This document shows positions 35,685 through 44,717 of a stretch of 54,757 nt of DNA, piece by piece (within the stretch, counting starts at the first letter, position 1; every line of letters begins with the position of its first letter). The notes below the pieces were generated by a model. The model ran no database searches, was not told where the DNA came from, and was given only the letters and a program-made list of their open reading frames with translations. Source of the stretch: an uncultured Chthonomonadaceae bacterium (GTDB taxonomy: Bacteria; Armatimonadota; Fimbriimonadia; Fimbriimonadales; Fimbriimonadaceae); assembly GCA_946479035.1 (NCBI GenBank), contig CAMLDW010000012.1:1-54757 (forward strand), written 5' to 3'. The position numbers and the translations under genes were made by a program.

Positions 35685-36422
35685 ATGGCCAGCTTCGGCC
35701 CGATCGCTCCGTTCTACGACCTGCTGATGAGGCAGGTGCCGTACGGCATGTGGTCGGGCTACTACCGCCTCTTGCTCGCGCAGCTTGGAGCCGCGCCCGT
35801 GACTCTGCTGGACGTCTGTTGCGGCACCGGCAGCCTGGCAGAGATCCTCGCAAAGGAAGGGTTCCAAGTGACCGGCTTCGACGCCAGCGCGGCGATGATC
35901 GCGGAGGCCGTGCGCAAGGCCAAGGAAAGCGGGCTAGAGATCGACTACCACGTCGCGGACGCGGCCACGCTCGACCTGGGAAAAGAGTTCGACGCGGCGT
36001 ACTCGTTCTTCGACAGCCTCAATTACATCACCGAGCCCGAGCGCTTGCGCGCCGCGCTCCGCCGGCTGGCGGCCCACGTCAGCACGGGCGGCTCGTTCGT
36101 GTTCGACCTCAACACCGCGTACGCGTTCGAGAAGAAGATGTTCGACCAAGAGGACATGCGAAAGTCGAGCAAGCTGCGGTACAGGTGGCGCGGCGACTAC
36201 GATCCGGCCGAGCGCCTGATCCGCGTCCACATGGACTTTTGGCACGACGGAGCCGCGTTCAACGAGACGCACACGCAGCGCGCCTACTCGGACGACGAGA
36301 TCCGTGCCTACTTGGACGAGGCGGGCTTCGACGTCGCCCGGTCCTACGAGAGCTACACGCTCGACCCGCCGCGCAAGACCAGCGACCGAGTGCACTACGT
36401 CGCCGTGCGAAGCCCGGGCTAA
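35685..36422 (+). CDS. Class I SAM-dependent methyltransferase
   Basis: A 245-residue Rossmann-fold methyltransferase. The SAM site is LLDVCCGTGSLAEILAKEG (motif I, about residues 44-62), with FDASAAMI next and YSFFDSLNYI as the later motif. The remainder is the variable substrate part. CACAAT (35673-35678) precedes ATG by exactly 6 bases, giving it its own predicted leaderless promoter despite only 23 bp separation from acpS. The substrate cannot be named. Confidence 0.88.
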   Translation: MASFGPIAPFYDLLMRQVPYGMWSGYYRLLLAQLGAAPVTLLDVCCGTGSLAEILAKEGFQVTGFDASAAMIAEAVRKAKESGLEIDYHVADAATLDLGKEFDAAYSFFDSLNYITEPERLRAALRRLAAHVSTGGSFVFDLNTAYAFEKKMFDQEDMRKSSKLRYRWRGDYDPAERLIRVHMDFWHDGAAFNETHTQRAYSDDEIRAYLDEAGFDVARSYESYTLDPPRKTSDRVHYVAVRSPG

Positions 36423-36430
36423 ACTGGGCC

Positions 36431-38698
36431 ATGCTCACCGCGCTGCTCGCGTTCGCGCTCGTCCCCGCCCAAGAGACGGCGACGCTTACGCTTGCGGCCG
36501 ACTGTTACATCGACCACAAGGCCCCGAAATCGAACACCGGCCGCGAACCGCTTTTGAAAGCAGGGCCGGAAAAAGCGGTCCTGATCCGGTTCCCTGAGCT
36601 CGGGCTTTCTGTCGGTGCAGGCAAGAGAGTGCTCTCGGCGCGGATCGAGTTCGTGCTCGGACAGCCGGGCGTCCCGAAACTGACGTCGATCGGTCGCGTA
36701 CTCAAGCCGTGGGGCGAAGGCGGATGGCGCGCGGACCAGTTTGGAGTCGCCAAACCGCCGATTGCGCTCGCCGCAGCGACGTGGAACGACGCGCTCGCAG
36801 GAAAGGACGGCATCGGGTGGGACAGGGGCGGCGCAAGCGGCCGTGGCGATTCAGAAGCGATCTCCGGCGCAGAAGGGAAAGTCGAGGGCGACAACTACTC
36901 GATCTCTGGAATCACGAAAGCCGTCCAGGCGATGGTCGACGACCCGCAGCACAACTTCGGCCTCCGCCTCGAGTTCGAAGGCGTCACGATCCTTTTCAGC
37001 GCGGACTCGCTGGGGTACGGCCCCAAGCTCTTCGTGGAGTTCGCCCCAGGCGCGACGGACGCTGCGCCCGACCTGCGCGTCGTCTCTTGCGAACCGGTCG
37101 GCGTCGATCTCACGAGCCCGCCGTCCGACGGCCAGACGGTGCAATGGAGGGCGGTCGTGCGCAACGCGGGGGACGTCGACTCGAGGTCGCAGACTTTGAC
37201 GGTCGAATCGCTTGGCAAGGAGATCGTGAGCACAAAGCTCTCTGCTGTCATTGCTGTAGGTGAGACCAAGGGCATCGAGTTCAAAGCTCCGTGGCGCGCG
37301 GCTTCCGCAAGTCCGGCCATGCAACCGCTCACCGTGCGCGTCGTGCCCGAAGAAAGCGAGCGCAACCCGAGCGACAACGGCCTCACGGTCTATCCAGGCG
37401 GAATCGCGCTCTACGTCGAAGACACGAGCATTGAGGTGGCACAAAGCGAGGTCACGGACCTCAACGAGCGCGTTTTCCCGTTCAGCAAGTTCGGCGCTTG
37501 GCCGATGGGATGCACAGAGAGGCTGCGCATCGTTAGCGACCCGAAGGCCGCGGACCTGAGAGTCACCGCGAGCGGGGGCCTGCGCCGAGCGATCCTACAA
37601 GCTGCAGCCTGCCTCCCAGACAGTCTGATTAGACCGTACGCAGGCGAAGCGCCCGTAGTCAACGGACTGACGGCCGCGACATTCGTCAGCGACAAGGGTC
37701 AAGCGGGCCTCCTGCCCGACACGCGTGACGACGTGATCGTGCCGCAAGGGCTGCCGATACCGGACAGCGGCTCGACCTCGCTCATCCTCGGCGACCTCGT
37801 GATGGCAGAGCGCAAGATGCTGAGCCGCTCAGAGGTGACGATCCTCAACGCGCTGGTCGGCAAGCGCGGCGCTGCGCGGGAGCTCCCGTGGGACATGGTG
37901 CCGAGCCATGTGCTGTTCCGCGTCTTCACGCCGGACGGGCTCACGCCGACCGGCGCGAAGTTGGAGGTCTACCAGCTCGTCGGCGGCGCGTTCGGCAGCC
38001 AGGCCGTGTTCGCCGAAGACGTCGGGCCGGACGGCGCGGTCTTTATGCAGGGCAGGCCGGGCGGCGCGTTCGGCAAGTCCAACCCGTTCGGCGACCTCAA
38101 GAAGGACGGCTCAAACGGATGGCTGCTCGCAGTCGTGCGCGCGAACGACACGTCGAGCTCGACGTGGATCCCCGTTTGGCAGCTTTGGGACGAGTACGCG
38201 CGCGGAAACCAAGCGGCGGCGTTCGTCGAGCTGCGCGTGCAGGTCTCCTCCGGGCTCCTCGACCGATCGGAGGACCTCGCGCTGAACAGGGTCGCCACCG
38301 ACTCGAAGGGGCGCTTTCCGGCACAGCTTTCGGCGCTGACCGACGGCAAGGAGGAGACGTCCGTCGCGTTCGGAAAGGAAGGCGATGGCTATTGGATCGA
38401 GGTCGACATGGGCCGCGACCGCCAGATCGGCGAAGTGACGCTCGTGTTTGACGGCGCACCGTGGAAGCAGTTCCGCATCGTCACGTACAAGACCGCGCAG
38501 AGCCCGAACGATGGATTGGTCTGGTCCGAGGAGTCGAACGGCCCTGCGAGCCCCAACCTCGTCAAGACAGCAGGCGGAAAGACGAGCCTGAGCTACCTCT
38601 CAAAGAGCGTGAGGTCGCGGTACCTGCGCATCGTTCCCTTTTCTGGCGAGGACGTCAAGCTCGCTGAGGTCAAGGTCGTGCCGATCCGGTCCGACTAG
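36431..38698 (+). CDS. Large secreted protein with DNRLRE-, CARDB- and discoidin-like domains
   Basis: A 755-residue protein starting MLTALLAFALVPAQ, a short signal peptide. The first about 200 residues resemble a DNRLRE/CBM-like fold (ADCYIDHKAPKSNTGREPLL ... VLIRFPELG). A CARDB-type beta domain (WRAVVRNAGDVDSR, about 230-330) follows. The final about 140 residues look like a discoidin (F5/8 type C) module (LTDGKEETSVAFG ... YWIEVDMGRDRQIGEVTLVF). The middle is unassigned. Such proteins bind glycans at the cell surface. TAAACT (36420-36425), which starts in the previous stop codon, precedes ATG by 5 bases. Its stop overlaps polA (convergent) by 4 bp. Confidence 0.8.
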   Translation: MLTALLAFALVPAQETATLTLAADCYIDHKAPKSNTGREPLLKAGPEKAVLIRFPELGLSVGAGKRVLSARIEFVLGQPGVPKLTSIGRVLKPWGEGGWRADQFGVAKPPIALAAATWNDALAGKDGIGWDRGGASGRGDSEAISGAEGKVEGDNYSISGITKAVQAMVDDPQHNFGLRLEFEGVTILFSADSLGYGPKLFVEFAPGATDAAPDLRVVSCEPVGVDLTSPPSDGQTVQWRAVVRNAGDVDSRSQTLTVESLGKEIVSTKLSAVIAVGETKGIEFKAPWRAASASPAMQPLTVRVVPEESERNPSDNGLTVYPGGIALYVEDTSIEVAQSEVTDLNERVFPFSKFGAWPMGCTERLRIVSDPKAADLRVTASGGLRRAILQAAACLPDSLIRPYAGEAPVVNGLTAATFVSDKGQAGLLPDTRDDVIVPQGLPIPDSGSTSLILGDLVMAERKMLSRSEVTILNALVGKRGAARELPWDMVPSHVLFRVFTPDGLTPTGAKLEVYQLVGGAFGSQAVFAEDVGPDGAVFMQGRPGGAFGKSNPFGDLKKDGSNGWLLAVVRANDTSSSTWIPVWQLWDEYARGNQAAAFVELRVQVSSGLLDRSEDLALNRVATDSKGRFPAQLSALTDGKEETSVAFGKEGDGYWIEVDMGRDRQIGEVTLVFDGAPWKQFRIVTYKTAQSPNDGLVWSEESNGPASPNLVKTAGGKTSLSYLSKSVRSRYLRIVPFSGEDVKLAEVKVVPIRSD

Positions 38699-41298
38699 AG
38701 CTCTTTCATGTCGAGCCAGTTCGGCCCTTTTTTGCCGTCGACCTCGATCGGCACGTCGAGGGGATATGCGTCCTGCATGATCTCGCGTACCGGCTCGTAG
38801 AACCCCTTCTCCTTCGTCGGCACCTCGAACACGAGCTCGTCGTGGACCTGCAGCAGCATCTTGTTCGCGGACTTGCCCAGATTCTCTCGCACTTTGACCA
38901 TGGCGATCTTGATCATGTCGGCCGCCGTGCCCTGCAGTGGCGCGTTCATCGCTTGGCGCTCGGAGTACATCCGCACGTTTCGGTTCGCGGCGTGGATCTC
39001 GGGGAAGTATCGCCGCCTTCCGCTCATGGTGGTCGTGAAGCCGGTCTTTCTTGCGCCCTGCACGATCGACTCGGTGAACTCCTTGACCGCGACGAACCTC
39101 TTGTTGTACTGCTCGATCAGTTCGCGCGCGTCCGCGACTGAGAACCCCTTGCCGAGCTGCCGCGCGAGCCCGTAGTCCGTCACGCCATAGAGCACTGCGA
39201 AGTTGAGCAGCTTGGCCTGGTTGCGCTGTTCGCGCGTCACCGCCTTCGGCTCGACATGGAACATCAGCGCCGCAGTGGCGCGGTGCACGTCTTCGTGCCG
39301 CTTGAACGCGCCGACTAGCGCCTTGTCCTTGCACATGTGCGCGAGCACGCGCAGCTCGATCTGTGAATAGTCGAAGCTCGCGAGCACCGTCCCCTTCTCC
39401 GCGACGAACGCCTTGCGGATCTGGCGCCCGAGCTCGGTGCGGACCGGGATGTTCTGCAGGTTCGGGTCGTTGCTGCTGAGCCTCCCGGTCGCGGCGACGG
39501 CCTGATTGAACGACGTGTGGATGCGCCCGTCCTCCTTCACCATCTTGGGGAGAGCGTCGGCATAGGTGCCCTTGAGCTTTGCCAGCTCGCGGTAGTTGAT
39601 GATCTCGTTCGCGATGTCGTGCTCCGCCGCGAGGTCTTCAAGGATGTCGGCGCCCGTGCCCCAGCCCGTCTTCGTTTTCTTCCCGGCCGGGAGTTTGAGC
39701 TTTTCAAACAGGACAGCGCCGAGCTGCTTCGGCGATCCGATGTTGAACTCCTCGCCGGCCAGCTTGTAGATGTGCGCCTGCACCTGCTCGATCTTCTTCT
39801 GCAGTTGCTGCGAGTATTCGTTGAGGTACTCCTTGTCGAGCTTGATCCCGTGCGTCTCCATCTCTGCCAGCACGGGCACGAGCGGTAGCTCGATCTCGTC
39901 CAACACTTTTTCCTGGCCTTCCGCCTTCAACCGTTCGCGCATCGCTTTGGCAAGGAGTCCGACCGCGACCGCAAGCTGCTCGGGCTTTTCCGGCTTTGGC
40001 ACGTCGAGGTACCCCTGCGCGAGGTCGCCGAGGTCGTAGCTCCCGCGGTCCGACTGCAGCACGTAACCGGCGAGCATCGAGTCGAAGAGCGGCGGCGCGA
40101 GCGGCGCGCCCGGCTGGCGATAGAACTGCTTGACGTCGTGGCCCATCGCGCGGCCCGGGTCGCTCAAGAAGAGCCGCTTGGCGTCTGCCGCGCTCGTTTT
40201 CTTCGCCTCGTTGCCGACCGCGACGTACGCGTCCTCGGCTCGGTCTTCGAACATGGATGGCTGCATCGGCCCTGTCGCGAGCGCGACGCTGAACGGCCTC
40301 GCCTTGGTCCACTTGACGAGCTCGTCGAAGCTCGCGGCGTCGCCGGTCAGCTTCGCCTCGACGGTCTCCGAGACGACCTCCGCCGCCGGCTCGCCCGCCT
40401 TTGTCGCCTTGCCGCCCTCGATGTACGGTGCCAAGACGGAGTCGATCCGCTTGACCTGCGAGCGGAACTCGAGCACGGACAGCTGCTGCTTGATGTGCTC
40501 GAGGTCGTCGTTCGTGATCTTGTACGGCTTGAAGTCGTACTTGACCGGCGCACCGCGGTCGATTGTCGCGAGCCACTTCGAGAGCTTCATCGATTCGATC
40601 CCCGGCTCTAGCTTCTTCCGGTGTTTGGGCTCGACGTCCTCGATGTGCTTGATGATCTCTTCGACAGTGCCGAACTTCTTGATGAGCTCCGTCGCGGTCT
40701 TCTCGCCGATCCCCCTCACGCCGGGGATGTTGTCGCTGCTGTCGCCGGCCATCGCCTTGTAGTCGACGACGTGCTCGGGGCCAAAGCCGTAGCGCTCGAC
40801 GACCTCGTCCGGGCCGTACGTCTTGGGCGGCTGGCCAAAGTTCTGCGGAGTCATCACGTGCACCGCACTGTCGACGAGCTGCAGCGTGTCGAGGTCCCCG
40901 GTCACGATCGTCGTGTCATAGCCGTTCTCCTCCGCGATCTTCGAGACCGTGCCTACGACGTCGTCCGCCTCGTACCCCGTGACTTCTAGGACAGGGATCT
41001 TGAACGCGGATATGAGCTCGCGCGAGCCGTCGAGCTGCTCGACCAGCTCAGGCGGCGTCTCGCGCCGCGTCCCCTTGTACTCGGCGAACTCTGCGTGCCG
41101 GAAGGTCTTGCCAGGTGCGTCCAGGGCGACCACGACGGCGTCCGGCTTGATCTCCGTAAACAGCGCAAAAAGCATGTTGGTGAAACCAAAGAGGGCGTTG
41201 GTGGGCCTTCCGCCAGCGGTGCTCAGGTACCGGGTGCCGTAGAAGGCCCGGAAAAGCAGGCTGTAACCGTCGATGATCACCAGGCGTTTGCGCGCCAT
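38695..41298 (-). CDS. polA: DNA polymerase I
   Basis: An 867-residue family A polymerase. The N-terminal 5'-3' exonuclease (about 1-285) shows KRLVIIDGYSLLFRAFYG, the DAVVVALDAPGKTFRH block and a helix-hairpin-helix (GIGEKTATELIKKFG). The middle domain appears not to be a full 3'-5' exonuclease. The polymerase domain has ATGRLSSNDPNLQNIPVR, DYSQIELRVLAHM (catalytic Asp), the O-helix RNQAKLLNFAVLYG and HDELVFEVP. In the O-helix the usual NFG reads NFA. It repairs DNA and matures Okazaki fragments. TATCGT (41305-41310) lies exactly 6 bases before ATG, as at other leaderless-type genes here. Confidence 0.97.
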   Translation of the reverse strand: MARKRLVIIDGYSLLFRAFYGTRYLSTAGGRPTNALFGFTNMLFALFTEIKPDAVVVALDAPGKTFRHAEFAEYKGTRRETPPELVEQLDGSRELISAFKIPVLEVTGYEADDVVGTVSKIAEENGYDTTIVTGDLDTLQLVDSAVHVMTPQNFGQPPKTYGPDEVVERYGFGPEHVVDYKAMAGDSSDNIPGVRGIGEKTATELIKKFGTVEEIIKHIEDVEPKHRKKLEPGIESMKLSKWLATIDRGAPVKYDFKPYKITNDDLEHIKQQLSVLEFRSQVKRIDSVLAPYIEGGKATKAGEPAAEVVSETVEAKLTGDAASFDELVKWTKARPFSVALATGPMQPSMFEDRAEDAYVAVGNEAKKTSAADAKRLFLSDPGRAMGHDVKQFYRQPGAPLAPPLFDSMLAGYVLQSDRGSYDLGDLAQGYLDVPKPEKPEQLAVAVGLLAKAMRERLKAEGQEKVLDEIELPLVPVLAEMETHGIKLDKEYLNEYSQQLQKKIEQVQAHIYKLAGEEFNIGSPKQLGAVLFEKLKLPAGKKTKTGWGTGADILEDLAAEHDIANEIINYRELAKLKGTYADALPKMVKEDGRIHTSFNQAVAATGRLSSNDPNLQNIPVRTELGRQIRKAFVAEKGTVLASFDYSQIELRVLAHMCKDKALVGAFKRHEDVHRATAALMFHVEPKAVTREQRNQAKLLNFAVLYGVTDYGLARQLGKGFSVADARELIEQYNKRFVAVKEFTESIVQGARKTGFTTTMSGRRRYFPEIHAANRNVRMYSERQAMNAPLQGTAADMIKIAMVKVRENLGKSANKMLLQVHDELVFEVPTKEKGFYEPVREIMQDAYPLDVPIEVDGKKGPNWLDMKEL

Positions 41299-41361
41299 GC
41301 CAGCACGATACCCGCGCCTAATTCGGCCCGGACCGCCCGCCGCCGACCCCCGTTTTTAGGG

Positions 41362-41367
41362 TAAGAT
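41362..41367 (+). promoter_or_regulatory. Possible -10 element of the TfoX-like gene
   Basis: GGGTAAGAT resembles an extended -10. It would leave about 60 bases of leader before ATG 41435, which has an AGGG ribosome site. Weak evidence; no -35 seen. Confidence 0.3.
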
Positions 41368-41434
41368 CGAGCCGTCTTTGTTCTTTGTCGGCCGGGTCTT
41401 AGGACGGCCAGGCCTGATCGATTGAGGGAAACTT

Positions 41435-41764
41435 ATGGTGTACCGGCCGATTAGATACGAGCAGATGATGAAGGCCGCCGAAGGCCTCGATGTGCGTGCC
41501 CGGAGAATGTTCGACGGGATGGCCATCTACTCGGGAGAAAAAATGTTCGCCTACCTCGTGGGCGAAGATATCGGACTCAAGCTCTCGCCCAGGGACCGGA
41601 AGAAGGCGCTCGCTATCACCGGCGCCGAGCTCCTCAGGGCAAACCCCGCTTCGGAGCCGATGAAGGAGTACGTCCGGATGCCCAAGGAGGTCCTGGACAA
41701 CTACGACCAGTTCGTGGACTGGGTACAGAAGAGCGCAGACTACGCCACGAACGCCGTGCACTGA
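41435..41764 (+). CDS. TfoX/Sxy N-terminal domain-like protein
   Basis: A 109-residue protein with the pattern ARRMFDGMAIYSGEKMFAYLV then LKLSPRDR, and PMKEYVRMP near the end, which matches the TfoX N-terminal domain. Stand-alone forms are common and not tied to competence. An AGGG stretch 7 bases before ATG 41435 serves as ribosome site. It lies upstream of the structured leader of pfkA on the same strand and could share transcription with it. A role in DNA uptake control is not shown. Confidence 0.75.
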   Translation: MVYRPIRYEQMMKAAEGLDVRARRMFDGMAIYSGEKMFAYLVGEDIGLKLSPRDRKKALAITGAELLRANPASEPMKEYVRMPKEVLDNYDQFVDWVQKSADYATNAVH

Positions 41765-41803
41765 GATCGAACAGCGCACTCTTCTCAGTCGTCATATTAA
41801 TCA

Positions 41804-41840
41804 CGGACAGTCCGCAACGGCGCGGACCAACAACTGTCCG
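41804..41840 (+). promoter_or_regulatory. Predicted leader hairpin upstream of pfkA
   Basis: CGGACAG (41804-41810) pairs with CTGTCCG (41834-41840), and inside it TCCGC (41811-41815) pairs with GCGGA (41822-41826), leaving a 7-base bulge on the 3' side. The strands are complementary as written. The element precedes a terminator-like hairpin and the pfkA start. No known riboswitch class was recognised. Confidence 0.5.
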
Positions 41841-41853
41841 GAGGCATCATTGC

Positions 41854-41880
41854 GGGGCCCTTCATTTGGGGCCCTTTTTC
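41854..41880 (+). terminator. Terminator or attenuator hairpin just upstream of pfkA
   Basis: GGGCCC (41855-41860) pairs with GGGCCC (41869-41874), with an 8-base loop, followed by TTTTTC (41875-41880). This is the shape of an intrinsic terminator. It ends 5 bases before ATG 41886, so it may end the TfoX-like transcript or attenuate pfkA. Confidence 0.65.
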
Positions 41881-41885
41881 GTTAG

Positions 41886-42866
41886 ATGGCTAACCTAAAA
41901 GAGATCAAGAAGATTGCGGTGATCACGAGCGGCGGCGACGCGCCCGGGATGAACGCAGCCGTCAGGGCCGTCGTGCGCGCCGCACTCGCCAAGGGAGCCA
42001 CGATCCTCGGGTTCGCGCACGGCTTTCGCGGACTGATCGGGAACGAGGCCGTGCCACTCGACTCGCTCAGCGTCGGCGGGATCGTCAGCCAGGGCGGAAC
42101 GATCCTGCGCACCGCGCGCTCTCCCGAGTTCCGCACCGTCGAAGGGCGCAAACAGGCGTACGAGGTCATCCAAGAGAACGGCGTCGAAGGCATGATCGTG
42201 ATCGGCGGCGACGGCAGCCTCTCGGGCGCGCACCGGTTCAGCGAAGAGTTCCGCGTCCCCATCGTCGGCATCCCGGCTTCGATCGACAACGACATATCCG
42301 GTACCGACTTCTCGATCGGCTTTGACACCGCGGTCAACACCGGCGTCGAAGCGATCGACAAGATCCGCGACACGGCCTACTCGCACGAACGCGTATTCGT
42401 CATCGAGGTGATGGGCCGCAACAACGGCTTTATCGCGCTCGACGTCGCGCTGAGCTGCGGCGCAGAAGCGTGCCTGATCCCGGAGATTCCGTACAGGCTC
42501 GAAGAGGTCTGCGAGAACCTCCGTAACATGCGCAAGCGAGGCAAGCGCAGCTCGATCATCGTCGTGGCAGAGGGCGCCGCACGCGCAGCCGACGTGCAAG
42601 AGTACATCGCCAACCACACGGGGTTCGAGGCGCGCTACACCGTGCTCGGCCACATGCAGCGCGGCGGGCGGCCGACGGCGTTCGACCGCGTGCTCGCGCT
42701 GCGGCTCGGCAAGATGGCCTCCGACCGGTTGCTCGCAGGGTTTAGTTGGGAGATGGTGGGCTTGGTCGGCGGTAACCTCGTCACGCACCCGCTCAGCTAC
42801 GTGCTCAGCACCGAAAGAACAATCGATCCCGACAAGCTCCACCTCGTCGACGTGATGTCGCAATGA
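41886..42866 (+). CDS. pfkA: 6-phosphofructokinase (PfkA family)
   Basis: A 326-residue enzyme. The nucleotide and substrate sites are clear: ITSGGDAPGMNAAVRAVVR at the start, IGGDGSLSGAHR, PASIDNDISGTDFSIGFDTAVN, and the EVMGRNNGF, LGHMQRGGRPTAFDR and late THPL segments. The GGDGS motif fits ATP-dependent forms rather than the PPi-dependent GGDD. It phosphorylates fructose 6-phosphate in glycolysis. The ATG has no ribosome site and no -10 hexamer at the usual distance; it follows a terminator-like hairpin, so regulation in the leader is likely. It overlaps the PfkB-family gene by 4 bp. Confidence 0.95.
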   Translation: MANLKEIKKIAVITSGGDAPGMNAAVRAVVRAALAKGATILGFAHGFRGLIGNEAVPLDSLSVGGIVSQGGTILRTARSPEFRTVEGRKQAYEVIQENGVEGMIVIGGDGSLSGAHRFSEEFRVPIVGIPASIDNDISGTDFSIGFDTAVNTGVEAIDKIRDTAYSHERVFVIEVMGRNNGFIALDVALSCGAEACLIPEIPYRLEEVCENLRNMRKRGKRSSIIVVAEGAARAADVQEYIANHTGFEARYTVLGHMQRGGRPTAFDRVLALRLGKMASDRLLAGFSWEMVGLVGGNLVTHPLSYVLSTERTIDPDKLHLVDVMSQ

Positions 42867-43801
42867 TCCTCTCCGTCACCCTCAACCCGTGCATCGACCA
42901 GACGCTCTTCGTGGACGGGCTCAAGCCTCACGACACGAACCGCGTCGTGCGCGCCGAGACCGACGCGGGCGGAAAGGGGGTCAACCTCTCGCGCGTCGCG
43001 GTCGAGCTCGGCGGAGTGTCAGTCGCCACAGGGTTCCTCGGCGGAGGCCCTGGCGCGTACGTAAGAAAGGTCCTGGACCTGCAAGGCGTCGGGCACGACT
43101 TCGTCGAGGTCGCGGGCGATACGCGCACGAACTTCAGCGTCGAGGACGGCAGCGGCGAGCCGCCGACGACCTTCAACACGAAGGGCCCAGGCGTCAGCGA
43201 TGAAGAGTGGGACCTGCTGGTCGAGCGGGCGAAGGAGTGGTGCCAGAAGTCGGGGTGGGTCGCGCTAGGCGGGTCTTTGCCGCAAGGGGTGCCGGTGGAC
43301 GCGTACCTTGTGCTCGGTAGGATCGCCAAGGCAGCGGGTTCGCGCCTTTCCCTCGACGCGGACGGCGAGGCGATGCGGCGCGGACTGGAAGCCAAGCCTC
43401 ACTTCATCAAGCCGAACGGCAAGGAGGCAGGAAGGCTGCTCGGTCGCAGCATCGAAAAGATCGAGGACGCGATTTTTGCGGCGGAAGAGCTGCTCCAGTA
43501 CCTCGAGCCGGAAGGCGTCTGCGTCGTTTCGCTCGGCGCGGACGGCGCTGTGCTCGCCTCCGGCAAGACGACGCTCATCGGAAGGCCGATCGAGGTCGAA
43601 ACGAAGAGCACGATCGGCAGTGGCGACTCGATGGTCGGAGCGATACTTTGCGCCTTTGGTATGGGCATGCCGCTCGCCGAAGCGTTCAAGCTCGGCATCG
43701 CGGCGGGCGCCGCGACCGCGACGACGGACGGCGCTGAGATCGCGCGCAAGTCGGTGGTCGAAGAGCTCCTCTTGCGAGCCCAAGTCGAGAGCGTCCACTA
43801 A
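42863..43801 (+). CDS. 1-phosphofructokinase-family sugar kinase (PfkB superfamily)
   Basis: A 312-residue PfkB-type kinase with ILSVTLNPCIDQTLFVDGL, AGGKGVNLSRVAVELGG and the catalytic GSGDSMVGAILCAF (Asp in GSGD). These match FruK/PfkB-family 1-phosphofructokinase and tagatose-6-phosphate kinase. It overlaps pfkA by 4 bp, so both kinases of fructose phosphates are made from one mRNA. No fructose PTS gene is near, so the true substrate (fructose-1-P, fructose-6-P or tagatose-6-P) is open. Confidence 0.92.
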   Translation: MILSVTLNPCIDQTLFVDGLKPHDTNRVVRAETDAGGKGVNLSRVAVELGGVSVATGFLGGGPGAYVRKVLDLQGVGHDFVEVAGDTRTNFSVEDGSGEPPTTFNTKGPGVSDEEWDLLVERAKEWCQKSGWVALGGSLPQGVPVDAYLVLGRIAKAAGSRLSLDADGEAMRRGLEAKPHFIKPNGKEAGRLLGRSIEKIEDAIFAAEELLQYLEPEGVCVVSLGADGAVLASGKTTLIGRPIEVETKSTIGSGDSMVGAILCAFGMGMPLAEAFKLGIAAGAATATTDGAEIARKSVVEELLLRAQVESVH

Positions 43802-43819
43802 GGTATCTTGCCTCCCGGC

Positions 43820-43905
43820 GCCGGGGTGGCGGAACGGTAGACGCGACGGTCTCAAAAACCGTTGGGGTAACACCCATGAGGGTTCGATTCCCTCCTCCGG
43901 CACCA
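43820..43905 (+). tRNA. tRNA-Leu (anticodon CAA)
   Basis: A class II tRNA with a long variable arm. The acceptor GCCGGGG pairs with CTCCGGC, the anticodon loop CTCAAAA gives CAA (reads UUG) and CCA is encoded (43903-43905). TATCTT at 43804-43809 is a possible -10 element. Confidence 0.95.
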
Positions 43906-44046
43906 GCCGGAAGCAGGGTCTACAGCGGACCTCTCGGCCCCCACCAGCGCCGAATCCGTGGAAATCGGCCCGCGGAGGCAAGAAAAACGCCCCGGACCAC
44001 GTATTCTGAGGGTGGTTTGAGACGTCAAATGGATAGAGGCTTGACT

Positions 44047-44703
44047 ATGAGGATTACGGCTACTTTGGCGCTAGCTGCGCTCGGCACCTTGGGCTTTGCC
44101 CAGATTAAGTTCGACGACTTGACCAAGAAGAACATGTCCTCCCCGCAGTGGGACGCGATCTTCGTCGGCTCCCAGGCGAACTTCAACGACGCGTGCTCCT
44201 TCGCGGTCACCAACTATAACCAATGGCAGCAGATGTGGCCGTACATCGCTGGCCCTTACTACCAGCGCGGGATGCAGGCCCCGCCGTTCGTCGACTGGAA
44301 CAACGAACAGATCGTGTTTATCAGCCTCGGCAACCTCGGCGTGCAGGGCTATGGCCTCTACATCGAGGACGTGAGGCAGTCGAGCAGCTTCGGGTTTGAC
44401 GTCCGCTACGTCATCACGCGCCCATCGGTCCAGTACGGGTTTAACTTTGGAATGGGCACAACTCCGTTCATCGCGATGCGTGTGCCGCGCAGCTTTGGAA
44501 TCCCCAACTTCTACTGCCGCTACTACGAGCCGCCGAGCTACTACGCCGTGCGCAACTCGTTCGGCTGCAACCGCGGCAACCAGGTCTGGATGCTCGGCGC
44601 GGGCGGAGTGCTCCTACCCTACACGCCGCCAGGCGGCCAGCAGCAGCCGGGCCAGGGCGACAACGGCCACGGCCACGGTGGTCACGGGCGCGGCGGGCTC
44701 TAG
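44047..44703 (+). CDS. Secreted protein with PrcB-like domain
   Basis: A 218-residue protein from ATG 44047, which follows AGAGG by 7 bases and opens a signal peptide (MRITATLALAALGTLGFAQ). The core, with VDWNNEQIVFISLGNLGVQGYG, is like the PrcB C-terminal domain found in a dentilisin protease partner. The C-terminus is rich in Gly, His and Gln (GHGHGGHGRGGL) and may bind metal. A further ATG 18 bases upstream is possible. The function is unknown; secretion is likely. It lies between tRNA-Leu and cinA. Confidence 0.75.
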   Translation: MRITATLALAALGTLGFAQIKFDDLTKKNMSSPQWDAIFVGSQANFNDACSFAVTNYNQWQQMWPYIAGPYYQRGMQAPPFVDWNNEQIVFISLGNLGVQGYGLYIEDVRQSSSFGFDVRYVITRPSVQYGFNFGMGTTPFIAMRVPRSFGIPNFYCRYYEPPSYYAVRNSFGCNRGNQVWMLGAGGVLLPYTPPGGQQQPGQGDNGHGHGGHGRGGL

Positions 44704-44717
44704 GCCACAATCTCGGC

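Noticed and set aside
35678..36430. Plus-strand frame that fuses upstream sequence to the large secreted protein
   Set aside because: It is a shifted frame of the methyltransferase gene. The signal peptide and the TAAACT box support a start at 36431.
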